Assembly (NCBI GenBank): GCA_002347365.1
Contig: DDWT01000012.1
Location: forward strand, 134,206-198,205
DNA: 64,000 nucleotides
Direction: 5' to 3'
Source: Actinobacteria bacterium UBA2279
GTDB lineage: Bacteria; Actinomycetota; Coriobacteriia; Anaerosomatales; Anaerosomataceae
The position numbers and the translations under genes are program-made. Within the stretch, counting starts at the first letter, position 1; each line of letters begins with the position of its first letter. Of this stretch, positions 53,062-61,900 are shown piece by piece. The notes beneath the pieces are model-generated. The model worked only from the letters and a program-made list of their open reading frames with translations, had not been told where the DNA came from and did no database searches.

Positions 53062-53714
53062 ACGCTCTCGCGCCAGCCCTTCACCTTGAAGGCGCTCGGG
53101 CATAGCTCGGCCAGCACGCATGCGCCGCAGACGGGACGCTTGGCGTCGCAGACCGCACGTCCGTGGTCGATAAGGCGATAGGTGAGCGTGCCCCACTCGT
53201 TGCGCGGGAAGAGCTCCATCAGGTCCCGCTCGATCTTCTCAGGGTCGTTGTTGGCCGAGAAGCCCAGGCGCTGCGACAGCCGCTTCACATGCGTGTCCAC
53301 GGCGATGCCATCGTTTATGCCGTAGGCGTTGTAGAGCACGATGTTCGCGGTCTTGCGCGCTACGCCCGGCAGCCTCACGAGCTCCGCCATCGTGTCCGGG
53401 ACCCGACCACCGAACTCGGCCACGATCATTCGCGCGGCCCCCATGACGTTGCGTGCCTTGTTGTGGTAGAAGCCGGTGGGCTTGATGGCCTGCTCGAACT
53501 CCTCAAGGTCGGCGCCTGCGATCGCTTCAGGCGTTGCATACGTCTCGAACAGCGTCTTGGTCACCTTGTTGACGGTGATATCGGTTGTCTGAGCCGAGAG
53601 AATCACAGCTACCAGCAGCTGAAAGTCCGTCGCGTAGTCCAAGACGATATGTGCCCGGGGGTAGGCGTCTTTCAGTCTGCGGTCGATCTGTGCGATGCGC
53701 TCGGCGTCCTTCAC
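53058..53714 (-). CDS. nth: Endonuclease III (DNA glycosylase/AP lyase)
   Basis: 218 residues. The base-excision enzyme for oxidised pyrimidines: helix-hairpin-helix LPGVARKTANIVLYNAYG with the catalytic lysine, the catalytic aspartate in GIAVDTHVKRLSQRLG, and a 4Fe-4S loop with C-x6-C-x2-C-x5-C (CDAKRPVCGACVLAELC). N-terminus AYPRAHIVLDYATDFQLLVAVILSAQTTD is complete. Monocistronic; the ATG follows GAGG. Confidence 0.95.
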   Translation of the reverse strand: MKDAERIAQIDRRLKDAYPRAHIVLDYATDFQLLVAVILSAQTTDITVNKVTKTLFETYATPEAIAGADLEEFEQAIKPTGFYHNKARNVMGAARMIVAEFGGRVPDTMAELVRLPGVARKTANIVLYNAYGINDGIAVDTHVKRLSQRLGFSANNDPEKIERDLMELFPRNEWGTLTYRLIDHGRAVCDAKRPVCGACVLAELCPSAFKVKGWRESV

Positions 53715-53739
53715 GATGCCTCCTCATAAGGTCTCCCGT

Positions 53740-53945
53740 AATCGTACCCGAATGCGTCACGCCCGCGTTTCGCAGCGGTTGGTCTCGCGGTCAGAAGCCG
53801 GTAAGGAGGCCGAGTCATACTGGGCGAGGCCCGTTCCGATCGGGGGATGGACGGGCGAGGAGGGACTTCGGCGGAAGCCCTCGGGGCGCTTGAGCGCCGC
53901 TCCGCCGTCCGCACCTCATGACCATGTTGGAGAAACGAGGGGGAG
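53740..53945 (+). other. Intergenic region with a foldable leader ahead of the C39-like gene
   Basis: No protein-coding gene. Between about 53848 and 53917 GGACGG and CCGTCC can close a multi-branch structure that contains an AGGG-CTTC/GGAAG-CCCT hairpin (53860-53881) and a GCGCT/AGCGC hairpin (53887-53899). A structured 5' UTR is possible; it does not match any riboswitch class I recognise. A GAGGGGGAGAC ribosome site precedes the ATG at 53948. Confidence 0.35.
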
Positions 53946-53947
53946 AC

Positions 53948-54673
53948 ATGAGGATCAAGCACATTCTTGCGCTTGCGATGGCAATCGCGGTCTTCGGAGG
54001 TGCCACTCCGGCACTTGCCGAGGGGACGGGAGATGACCCGATCTACACCGAGAACGTGAGCACGCAGCTCACTATCGCGGTCGAGCAGGAATACCAGGAC
54101 TGGCTGGCAAGCGCGGCGGTGTCCGAGGGGGACACGAGCATCGAGGGTCTGATCGCGCCATACAAGTACTTCTACACGCCGACCCACCCTCAGGCGAACG
54201 ACCACTACTGCGGTCCGGCCACCGTACAGACGATCGATGACTACTGGGGCACGCCTGCGTCGCAGTGGCGCATAGCGTACTACCTGGGCACGACGTCGGC
54301 CGGGACCAACTTCTCCCGGGTTGATGACGCACTGCGGCTGTTCGCCGGGCGTGGCTACGTTTATCGCACCTGCACATCGGCGTACGATTTCTATGCGGCG
54401 ACAGAGTACGGAATGCTCAAGCGAGGCAACCCGATCGCGATCGACGTCAACATCGATGGCGCCGTCTGGGACAACTACGTCTACAGCCACAGCGGGCATA
54501 TCGTGCCGCTTGAGGCATTTGACTGGCGGTACAACACGATGCGTCTCAACGACCCGTACGACGAGAGCTACTGGCGTGCTGGCGGAGGCAAGACGCTCGG
54601 CCACAGGACGTATCCGAAGGCGCAGATCGCAGTAGGTCTGATGAGTCACTTCAGGCACGCGATAGTGTACTAG
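53948..54673 (+). CDS. Secreted C39-like cysteine peptidase-fold protein
   Basis: 241 residues from ATG 53948 (MRIKHILALAMAIAVFGG). A signal peptide ends near TPALA. The mature part has a papain-like catalytic arrangement: cysteine in NDHYCGPATVQTIDDYWG (near residue 87), histidine in HSGHIVPLEAFDW and a downstream Asp in LNDPYDESYW, as in C39-family (C39_2) proteins. It is probably an extracellular peptidase or a related binding protein. It lies between nth and a lipoprotein gene, and ends just before a perfect palindrome. Confidence 0.8.
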   Translation: MRIKHILALAMAIAVFGGATPALAEGTGDDPIYTENVSTQLTIAVEQEYQDWLASAAVSEGDTSIEGLIAPYKYFYTPTHPQANDHYCGPATVQTIDDYWGTPASQWRIAYYLGTTSAGTNFSRVDDALRLFAGRGYVYRTCTSAYDFYAATEYGMLKRGNPIAIDVNIDGAVWDNYVYSHSGHIVPLEAFDWRYNTMRLNDPYDESYWRAGGGKTLGHRTYPKAQIAVGLMSHFRHAIVY

Positions 54674-54680
54674 CCACCAT

Positions 54681-54708
54681 GGGTGGCCGACCGATCGGTC
54701 GGCCACCC
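54681..54708. terminator. Perfect 28-base palindrome between C39-like and lipoprotein genes
   Basis: Arms GGGTGGCCGACCGA and its exact complement meet with no loop. It lies 8 bases after the C39-like stop and 19 before the lipoprotein start. It could be a terminator, an mRNA-stabilising hairpin or a binding site; no T-tract follows. Confidence 0.5.
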
Positions 54709-54726
54709 GCACTGAAGGGGGGACCT

Positions 54727-55932
54727 GTGAGGCAATCGTGGAAGGGTATCGCCGTCGCGCTGGTGGCAGTGGGGTGTCTGCTGCTCGGAGGATGCAGCGG
54801 CGCCACGGGTGAGAACGTGGGGGGTACGGCGACACCGCCACATGTCGTCGTTGCGCGCGAGACCACCGGCGTGCCTGTACCGTATCGGGAGTATGAGCTG
54901 CCGCCCGGGGGCAGGGTGGAGGGCTACGGCGATCGAATCGCGTGCCTTACCGAACCCGAATCCGTCGAATCGGGTCTGAGTGCCATCCGTCTTCTTGATC
55001 TGCAGACCGGCGAGCACCAACGTGTCGTCTCGTGCGCGGTGGGATCGGCGCACGGCTTCGATATCCTTGCTGCCCGGTGTTCCGACACATGGCTCGTGTG
55101 GGAGGAGATCAGCGGCAACGAGCAAGACAGGCCGCTGGACGTCAGGTGGCGACTCTATGCACTTCCGATAGCCGGAGCGGGGACCGTCGGGGAGCCCGCA
55201 CTTGTCGCGGAGGCATCGACGTCGGCCCAATCGAGGCCCCTGTTCTCCGTCTGCGCGGATACCGTCTACTGGATGACGAACTCGTTTGCGAACGCCGAGC
55301 AGGAGGGCGCGGTGGATCAGGCACGGGTGTGGTCCCGTGCGCTGCCCGACAGCGAGACGAAGCTCCTCTACACCACGGCTTCGGACGCCTTCTCATTCAG
55401 CGGACAGTCTGACGAGTTGCTGTTGACGCAGGCGGTGGATCGCAACGCTCAGGCGGCGGAGCTTGTAGTGCTTGAGCCTGACACCGGCGCGGTCCGCGAG
55501 GAGATTCCGTTACACAACACGACGTGGCTCTCTCACTTCACCGCGTATAGGGATGGGATGATGGCATGGGCTGAGGGCACGGATGGAGGCAGCGCCGGGG
55601 ACTTCTGGCTCCGTGACAATGACGGCGTGGTGAGCCTGCTCTCCGGATGCGCCAATGACGCGGTGTTCGTAGGCAGGTACCTCGTCTATGAGGCGAAACC
55701 GTATTCGACCAAGGGCGTCAGCACTCGCGTACAGCACTGGCGGGTGTGCGCTTTGGACCTCGAGACGCTGGAGTATGTGGTCGTATTCGATCAGGAGCTC
55801 GATGTCTTCGGCTGGTCTGCACCGCTTGCGGTGGCGCCACGGTCCAAGGAGTACGTGATGTCTCGATCCGTGCCACCATGGATCACTGATGAGCCCACCG
55901 GTACGTGGGTGCGAATCTATACGCTTGGCTAG
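54727..55932 (+). CDS. Lipoprotein, predicted beta-propeller
   Basis: 401 residues from GTG 54727 (GAAGGGGGGACCT before it). The signal peptide ends in a lipobox (VGCLLLGGCSG), so the protein is membrane-tethered outside. The mature sequence has repeated propeller-like strands (IRLLDLQTGEHQRVVS, DTWLVWEEISGNEQD, WRLYALPIAGAG, DTVYWMTNSFANAEQ, LVVLEPDTGAVREEIPL, RVCALDLETLEYVVVFDQEL), resembling TolB/PD40-type propellers. Function unknown. It precedes mfd by 103 bases. Confidence 0.75.
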   Translation: MRQSWKGIAVALVAVGCLLLGGCSGATGENVGGTATPPHVVVARETTGVPVPYREYELPPGGRVEGYGDRIACLTEPESVESGLSAIRLLDLQTGEHQRVVSCAVGSAHGFDILAARCSDTWLVWEEISGNEQDRPLDVRWRLYALPIAGAGTVGEPALVAEASTSAQSRPLFSVCADTVYWMTNSFANAEQEGAVDQARVWSRALPDSETKLLYTTASDAFSFSGQSDELLLTQAVDRNAQAAELVVLEPDTGAVREEIPLHNTTWLSHFTAYRDGMMAWAEGTDGGSAGDFWLRDNDGVVSLLSGCANDAVFVGRYLVYEAKPYSTKGVSTRVQHWRVCALDLETLEYVVVFDQELDVFGWSAPLAVAPRSKEYVMSRSVPPWITDEPTGTWVRIYTLG

Positions 55933-56035
55933 GTGCCACCCGTTTGACCGGCTTTCGCGCGGGGCCTACACTGTGCAGGCCCCGCTCCGGTTGCCGGATG
56001 CGGGTCTTCGTGCTGTCTGGACCCGTGAGGTGAAC

Positions 56036-59000
56036 GTGTCACTGTTGCCGCTACTCTCCGAAGCATTGCGTGCCGAGCCTGTCCTGCAGCGTGCCGTGAG
56101 TTCGCTTGAGGCAGGGGGCGATGTGACCCTGGCCGCCGGCTCTTTGGTGCGCCCGCTGGCCACGGCCGAGGTATTCACGCGCAACCCGCGGCCCACGTTG
56201 GTCGTCGTCCCGGGTGAAGATGCCGCGGAGCGCTTCGCTCGGCAGCTGCTCACCTACCTGTCACACGAGGCAGTCCTCACATTTCCCGAGCGCCGCGATA
56301 TGCCCTGGGACAGGAAGGCGCCCGTCCTTGCTGCGGTAGGGCGCAGATCGCGTGCGCTGTACTCTCTGGACCGCGGTCGCCCCGTTGTGGTGGTGGCAAG
56401 TGCCCGTTCACTGCTGCGGACTTTGCCGCCGCAGGGGTCACACGTGTTCGAGCCCCTGGTACTGGAGAAGGGCAGCACGCTCGACCTCGCTGAAGCAGCC
56501 GCACAGCTCGCGCGTATGGGTTACGAGCGCGCCGACAGGGCCGACCAGCCGGGCGCGTTCGCGATACGTGGCGGGATCTTCGACGTGTTCCCGTCTGACG
56601 GCCTGTATCCCGTTCGAGCCGAGATGTTCGGCGATGAGATCGAGTCGCTGCGTCGGTTCGTGCCGTCCACCGGGCAGGATATCGGCGACGCACCCGTAAC
56701 GGAGGTATTCACGTGCCGAGAGGTCTCGCTCGGCACGCGCGCCGCTCAGTCGGCGGAGCGTGCGCTTGCACGACAGAAGCCGGACGAGCAGGCAGCCGAG
56801 GACCTCGAACTCATCAAACAGGGTGTCTACTTCGACGGCGTCGAACGCTACCTTCCGGTCTTCTACAAGAATCCGGGTAACGTGATGGATTTCCTCTCGG
56901 CCGGAGCGCTCGTCGTGCTCGCCGAGCCGCGCGCGCTTTTCGATGACATGGCGCGCTACTTCGACGAGGTCACGGGTCGCGCGAACGCCGCCGATGTGAA
57001 GATCGACGGCCTGTATGTGGGCCCTGCGGGCATCGATCTTGGCGGTCGCCAGCGCCTGACCTTCCTTTCGGTGCTGCGCGCGGCCGGCGCTACAGACGGA
57101 GAGCTGGCATCGAGACGTCCCGATGTGGCCGGCGGAGAGGACGCGTTCACCGGTGGCCTGCGCGGTTTGATGTCTTCGGGTCATCGCGTGATCATGACCG
57201 TTCCCGATCGACGCCGAAGGGAGTCGATCGAGACGACTCTGACGCATGCCGGCCTGAGCTCGCGCCGGGCTGAGGACGACTCTGTGCTGGCCGACAGGGT
57301 CGTGACCATCGCCATTGCCGATGTCCCCGCAGGGTACGTGTTGCCCGGAGCGCGGCTGGCAGTGGTCAGTACCGACGATGCGTTTCCACGATCAGCGAGA
57401 CGCCGGGAAGTGGATACGACGCGACTGACGTTCGCATTCAAGCCCGGCGATTTCGTCGTACACGCCACGCACGGCATCGCCCTGTTCAAAGACCTCGTCC
57501 GGCAGACGGTCCTCGGTGCGGAGCGCGACTATCTGCTCCTGGAGTACGCCAAGGGTGACAGGCTCTACGTTCCGGTCGAACAGCTCGACAGGGTCACCAA
57601 GTTCGTCGGACCCGATGCATCCGCGCCGCGTCTCACACGTCTCGACACCGCGGACTGGACGCGCGCCACGACCAAGGCTCGCAAGGCGGCCAAGAAGCTC
57701 GCCTTCGACCTCGTCGACCTCTACGCCCGCCGTGCGGCGGTGAGCGGCTATCGGTTCAACTCGGACACGCCGTGGCAGCTTGAGATGGAGGCCGCCTTCC
57801 CCTTCGAAGAAACGCCCGATCAGCTGGCGGCGATAGCAGACGTGAAGGCCGACATGGAGTCCGACAAGCCGATGGACCGCCTCGTCTGCGGCGACGTCGG
57901 ATACGGCAAGACCGAGGTTGCGATACGCGCCGCGTTCAAGGCGACCCAGGATGAGAAGCAGGTGCTCGTCTTGTGTCCTACGACTATTCTCGCCCAGCAG
58001 CATTTCACCACCTTCTCAGAGCGTTTCGCTCCCTTCCCGGTCCGGGTCGAGGTGCTCTCGCGTTTCCGCAGCAGGGCCCAGCAGACGGCCGCGCTCGAGG
58101 GCTTCGCCAGAGGGGACGTCGACGTATTGATCGGAACGCATCGCCTTCTCTCGTCGGATGTCTCGCCCAAAGACCTCGGCGTGGTCATCATCGACGAGGA
58201 GCAGCGCTTCGGCGTCGAACACAAGGAGCATCTCAAGAACTTGCGCGAGCAGGTCGACGTTCTGACCCTGAGCGCCACGCCCATCCCGCGTACGCTGCAG
58301 ATGGCCCTGTCGGGCGTGCGTGACATGTCGACCATCGACACGCCTCCTCCGAACCGCTTCCCGGTGCAGGTTCACGTCGGCGAGTACGACCCCGACGTTG
58401 TGAGCGGTGCTGTTCGCCGAGAACTCGAGCGCGGCGGACAGGTCTACTTCATCTCCAATCGCGTCCACTCGATCGACGAGGCGGTGGAGCGCGTACGTGT
58501 CGCGGTCCCCGAAGCCCGCATAGGTGTCGCGCATGGGCAGTTGAACGAGAACCAGCTCGAGCGCATCATGGAGCGCTTCGCGGCAGGCGAGATCGATGTG
58601 CTGGTCGCCACGACCATCGTCGAATCAGGTATCGACAACCCGCACACGAACACGCTCATCATCGAGGACAGCCAGCGGCTCGGACTCGCGCAGCTCTACC
58701 AGTTGAAAGGCCGAGTCGGTCGCAGTCACGTGCGTGCATACGCATACTTCCTCTTCCCACGGGGCACGCAACTCACCGACCAGGCATACGAGCGCCTGAC
58801 TGCGGTGCGCGAGCACACGGAGCTGGGTAGCGGCATCAAAGTCGCGATGCGTGATCTTGAGATCCGTGGCGCCGGGAGCATGCTCGGGGCCGAGCAGAGC
58901 GGCAACCTGTCCGCAGTCGGCTTCGACCTCTACGCCCAGATGCTGCGGGAAGCAGTCTCCGAGACACGTGGCGAACCGCTCATCGCGCACCCGGACGTAC

Positions 59001-59422
59001 GTGTCGACCTGCCCGACTCCGCGTTCCTGCCCGAGGAGTACGTTCCCGCCGTGGACGAGCGCGTGCTGGTCTACCGTCGTCTTGCCGGGGCGGCGACGCC
59101 CGACGCGGTGGAGGCGATCACCTCTCAGCTCGTCCAGCGCTACGGTGCGCTGCCGGCGCCGGCTCATGCGCTCATCGGCGTGGCGCGTGCGCGTGCCCTC
59201 GCAGCCGAGATCGGCGCGACGTCCGTGTCGCTCACACGTAGGCGTGTGACGGTGCGTCCGGTCGAGCTTTCCTCGGCGCAACGGGGACTGGTTGCAGCGG
59301 CTGGCTGTCTGACTGGCGGCAGGTCCGTCGTGACATCTCCACAGGAGCATCACGAGACAGCCACAGACGCCGCTCTGCGAGTACTAGATGCTATACTCAG
59401 CGCTGTCCACAACGCGGACTGA
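56036..59422 (+). CDS. mfd: Transcription-repair coupling factor Mfd
   Basis: Removes stalled RNA polymerase from DNA lesions and recruits UvrA. From GTG 56036 (GAGG five bases upstream) it has 1128 residues. N-terminal UvrB-like domains (about 1-330, RGGIFDVFPSDGLYPVRAEMFGDEIES) precede the RNA polymerase-interacting domain (about 465-530, FKPGDFVVHATHGIALFKDL), the RecG-like translocase (Walker A GDVGYGKTEVA near 618, DEEQRFGVEHKEHLK near 720, TTIVESGIDNPHTNTLI) and the C-terminal TRCF domain. All motifs are intact. Confidence 0.96.
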   Translation: MSLLPLLSEALRAEPVLQRAVSSLEAGGDVTLAAGSLVRPLATAEVFTRNPRPTLVVVPGEDAAERFARQLLTYLSHEAVLTFPERRDMPWDRKAPVLAAVGRRSRALYSLDRGRPVVVVASARSLLRTLPPQGSHVFEPLVLEKGSTLDLAEAAAQLARMGYERADRADQPGAFAIRGGIFDVFPSDGLYPVRAEMFGDEIESLRRFVPSTGQDIGDAPVTEVFTCREVSLGTRAAQSAERALARQKPDEQAAEDLELIKQGVYFDGVERYLPVFYKNPGNVMDFLSAGALVVLAEPRALFDDMARYFDEVTGRANAADVKIDGLYVGPAGIDLGGRQRLTFLSVLRAAGATDGELASRRPDVAGGEDAFTGGLRGLMSSGHRVIMTVPDRRRRESIETTLTHAGLSSRRAEDDSVLADRVVTIAIADVPAGYVLPGARLAVVSTDDAFPRSARRREVDTTRLTFAFKPGDFVVHATHGIALFKDLVRQTVLGAERDYLLLEYAKGDRLYVPVEQLDRVTKFVGPDASAPRLTRLDTADWTRATTKARKAAKKLAFDLVDLYARRAAVSGYRFNSDTPWQLEMEAAFPFEETPDQLAAIADVKADMESDKPMDRLVCGDVGYGKTEVAIRAAFKATQDEKQVLVLCPTTILAQQHFTTFSERFAPFPVRVEVLSRFRSRAQQTAALEGFARGDVDVLIGTHRLLSSDVSPKDLGVVIIDEEQRFGVEHKEHLKNLREQVDVLTLSATPIPRTLQMALSGVRDMSTIDTPPPNRFPVQVHVGEYDPDVVSGAVRRELERGGQVYFISNRVHSIDEAVERVRVAVPEARIGVAHGQLNENQLERIMERFAAGEIDVLVATTIVESGIDNPHTNTLIIEDSQRLGLAQLYQLKGRVGRSHVRAYAYFLFPRGTQLTDQAYERLTAVREHTELGSGIKVAMRDLEIRGAGSMLGAEQSGNLSAVGFDLYAQMLREAVSETRGEPLIAHPDVRVDLPDSAFLPEEYVPAVDERVLVYRRLAGAATPDAVEAITSQLVQRYGALPAPAHALIGVARARALAAEIGATSVSLTRRRVTVRPVELSSAQRGLVAAAGCLTGGRSVVTSPQEHHETATDAALRVLDAILSAVHNAD

Positions 59423-59453
59423 CTACACTACATCCATGACAGGAGGCACCAAC

Positions 59454-60410
59454 GTGAAGACCCTTTCCAGGCTCGTTCTGAGCCTGATTGTCGCATCCAT
59501 GTTGATGGGGGCGACGGCATGTTCGGGTTCGAGTGACGACGTGGCCACCGTGAACGGCACGTCTATCACGCGCGCCGATTTCGACAAGGTGTTCGAGATG
59601 GCGAAGGCCCAGAACCCGGGGGCGTTCGAAGGTTCTGAAGAGAGCACGATGATCCTGGAGTACAAGCGCAGCCTTCTGGACACGCTCATGGAGAACGAGC
59701 TCATCCGTCAGGCGGCAGAAGAAGAGGGCGCCGACATCTCTGACGCGGACGTTCAGGAGCAGATCGACGCGATCGTCTCCGGTTTCGCTGATCAGGCGAC
59801 GTTCGACCAGGCTCTGGCCGATGCTGGTATGACGATGGACGACCTGCGGCTGAACGTGCGCGATCAGTTGATGTACCAGTACCTCTACGACAAAGTCGCA
59901 CCCGCGGTCACACCGACCGATGCGGAGATCGCTGCGTACTACGAGGAGAACATGGAGCAGTTCGCCACGCCGGCGCAGTCCCAGCTCAGCCACATCTTGT
60001 TCGCAACCGATGACAAGGCGACCGCCGAGAAGGTCCTCGCCGAACTCAAGGGCGGTGCGGACTTCGCTGAGCTTGCCAAGCAGTACTCCATCGACACCGG
60101 GAGCGGCGCCAACGGCGGCGATCTTGGACTGTCGTCCACCGACGCCTATGTCACCGAGTTCGCCGACGCCGCCGATGCGCTCAAGGTCGGCGAGATGAGC
60201 GGACTCGTCGAGTCGCAGTTCGGCTGGCACATCATCCTGAAGGTGGACGAGCAGCCTGCCGCGCAGCAGACGCTGGAAGAGGCCTCGGCTACTATCAGCA
60301 ACACGCTGGGACAGCAGGGCCGCAACGACGCGTTCATCGCGTACATGGACAAGTTCAAAGCCGATTCCGAGATCGTTGTCCTTGACGAGACTCTGAAGGC
60401 GAGCGAGTAG
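59454..60410 (+). CDS. Parvulin-type peptidylprolyl isomerase lipoprotein (PrsA/SurA-like)
   Basis: 318 residues from GTG 59454 (ACAGGAGGCACCAAC). The signal peptide ends in a lipobox (LMGATACSG). A SurA-like N-domain (about 25-165, VNGTSITRADFDKVFEMA) is followed by a parvulin domain (about 180-275; QLSHILFATDD, GGADFAELAKQYSIDTGSGANGGDLG, FGWHIILKVDE). It assists folding of exported proteins at the outer face of the membrane. It begins 31 bases after mfd, perhaps in one transcript. Confidence 0.9.
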   Translation: MKTLSRLVLSLIVASMLMGATACSGSSDDVATVNGTSITRADFDKVFEMAKAQNPGAFEGSEESTMILEYKRSLLDTLMENELIRQAAEEEGADISDADVQEQIDAIVSGFADQATFDQALADAGMTMDDLRLNVRDQLMYQYLYDKVAPAVTPTDAEIAAYYEENMEQFATPAQSQLSHILFATDDKATAEKVLAELKGGADFAELAKQYSIDTGSGANGGDLGLSSTDAYVTEFADAADALKVGEMSGLVESQFGWHIILKVDEQPAAQQTLEEASATISNTLGQQGRNDAFIAYMDKFKADSEIVVLDETLKASE

Positions 60411-60447
60411 ACCGTCGGCGAACAGGCTGGCTTCGGGGGGCGCGGTA

Positions 60448-61884
60448 GTGGGATCGATAGCAATCGTCGGTCTGGAGTTCGATGATCGCACCGAGCTCGA
60501 TGCTGCCGCCGCCAACCGGCTGCGCAGTGCCGACACGGTTGTCATCGTCTCCGGCGAGAACATCGCCGCGGAGCACGTACTGGCGCTCGGAATCGAAGCT
60601 GTCACCTTCAGCGATCTCGGACTTCCGTCCGAGGCCCCTGCGGGCATGATCGTCGAAGCCCTTCTCGGCCTGGCCGAGAAGGGCGACGTCGCTTTGGTGG
60701 CGGGTGCGTATCCGTTCGTGCAGGAGGGCATCATCTCGGGCATCCTCAGCCGTGCGGTCGGTGGTGTCGATGTGTTCCCGATCGCCTCTCCGCTGCAGGT
60801 CCTGGTCCTCGCGCTCGATATCGATCTCACCGCCGACGTCGACATCATCGATGCCGACACCCTGCCGGGTGCTCCGTTCCGCAGGGACACTCACCTGATC
60901 GTGACCGGTGTGAGCAACGCGATCGTCGCGCGCGCCGTCGGCATGCGGCTGCTCGAGTTCTATGCATCGGACCACACTGTCGTGACGGCGGGATGGCTCG
61001 AGGGCGGCGGTTTCGATCTGGACCTGATGACCGTCGATGAGCTCACGCGTATCGAGCGCGTACACCGCGATACCGCCATCTACGTCTCGCCTTCGCGCAT
61101 CGTCGCACCCGAGGGTTTCGACGAGCTCGTGCGCATCATCTCAGTGCTGCGGGGTCCCGACGGATGTCCATGGGACCAGGAGCAGACGCATCGATCGCTG
61201 GGCAAGCACCTCATCGAGGAAGCGTACGAGACACTCGCCGCGATCGAGGCGGAAGACAGCGCCGATCTGGCAGACGAGCTCGGCGATGTGCTCCTCCAGA
61301 TAGTGCTTCATTCTCAGATAGCCGCCGAGGAGGACCGCTTCACAATCGAGGACGTCATCGCGGGAATCATCGCGAAGATCCGCCGTCGGCACCCGCACAT
61401 ATTCGGGAACGTGCACGTGGAGAACTCGGCGCAGGTCATGCACAACTGGGATGTGATCAAGCGTGGCGAGAAGCCGCGCGAAGGCATCCTTTCGGGCGTG
61501 GCGCCAACGCTTCCCGCATTGATGTACGCGCAGAAGATATCTCGCCGGGCTGCAGGTGCCGGGTTCGATTGGGAGGACATGGACGGCGTGTGGGCGAAAG
61601 TCCACGAGGAGATCGACGAGCTCAAAGCTACCGATGCGGGTTCGCCCGAGGCGGCAGACGAGGTCGGCGATCTGCTGTTCACCGTCGTCAACGTCGCGCG
61701 CAAGCTCGGTGTCGATTCCGAAGACGCGCTGCGTCGCATGTGCGTGCGGTTCGAGCGGCGGTTCGAGCACATGGAGCGTGCTGTTGCCGAGCGCGGCGCC
61801 GACCTCCACGACCTCGATCTGGGTGAGATGGAACAGCTATGGCAGCAAGCGAAGAAGAAGCAGTCCGCCACTGGCGGCGAGTGA
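60448..61884 (+). CDS. mazG: MazG nucleotide pyrophosphohydrolase with N-terminal methylase-like domain (YabN type)
   Basis: 478 residues from GTG 60448. The first about 220 residues form a tetrapyrrole-methylase-like fold (IAIVGLEFDDRTELDAAAANRLRSADTVVIV), as in Bacillus YabN. Two MazG domains follow, with EExxE in LGKHLIEEAYETLAAIEAED and DELGDVLLQIVLHSQIAAEED (about 250-340) and EEIDELKATDAGSPEAADEVGDLLF (about 385-440). MazG hydrolyses NTPs to NMP and PPi, cleaning the pool or tuning stress responses. Located between the foldase and eno. Confidence 0.9.
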   Translation: MGSIAIVGLEFDDRTELDAAAANRLRSADTVVIVSGENIAAEHVLALGIEAVTFSDLGLPSEAPAGMIVEALLGLAEKGDVALVAGAYPFVQEGIISGILSRAVGGVDVFPIASPLQVLVLALDIDLTADVDIIDADTLPGAPFRRDTHLIVTGVSNAIVARAVGMRLLEFYASDHTVVTAGWLEGGGFDLDLMTVDELTRIERVHRDTAIYVSPSRIVAPEGFDELVRIISVLRGPDGCPWDQEQTHRSLGKHLIEEAYETLAAIEAEDSADLADELGDVLLQIVLHSQIAAEEDRFTIEDVIAGIIAKIRRRHPHIFGNVHVENSAQVMHNWDVIKRGEKPREGILSGVAPTLPALMYAQKISRRAAGAGFDWEDMDGVWAKVHEEIDELKATDAGSPEAADEVGDLLFTVVNVARKLGVDSEDALRRMCVRFERRFEHMERAVAERGADLHDLDLGEMEQLWQQAKKKQSATGGE

Positions 61885-61900
61885 GAAGGAGTCTTTGAAG

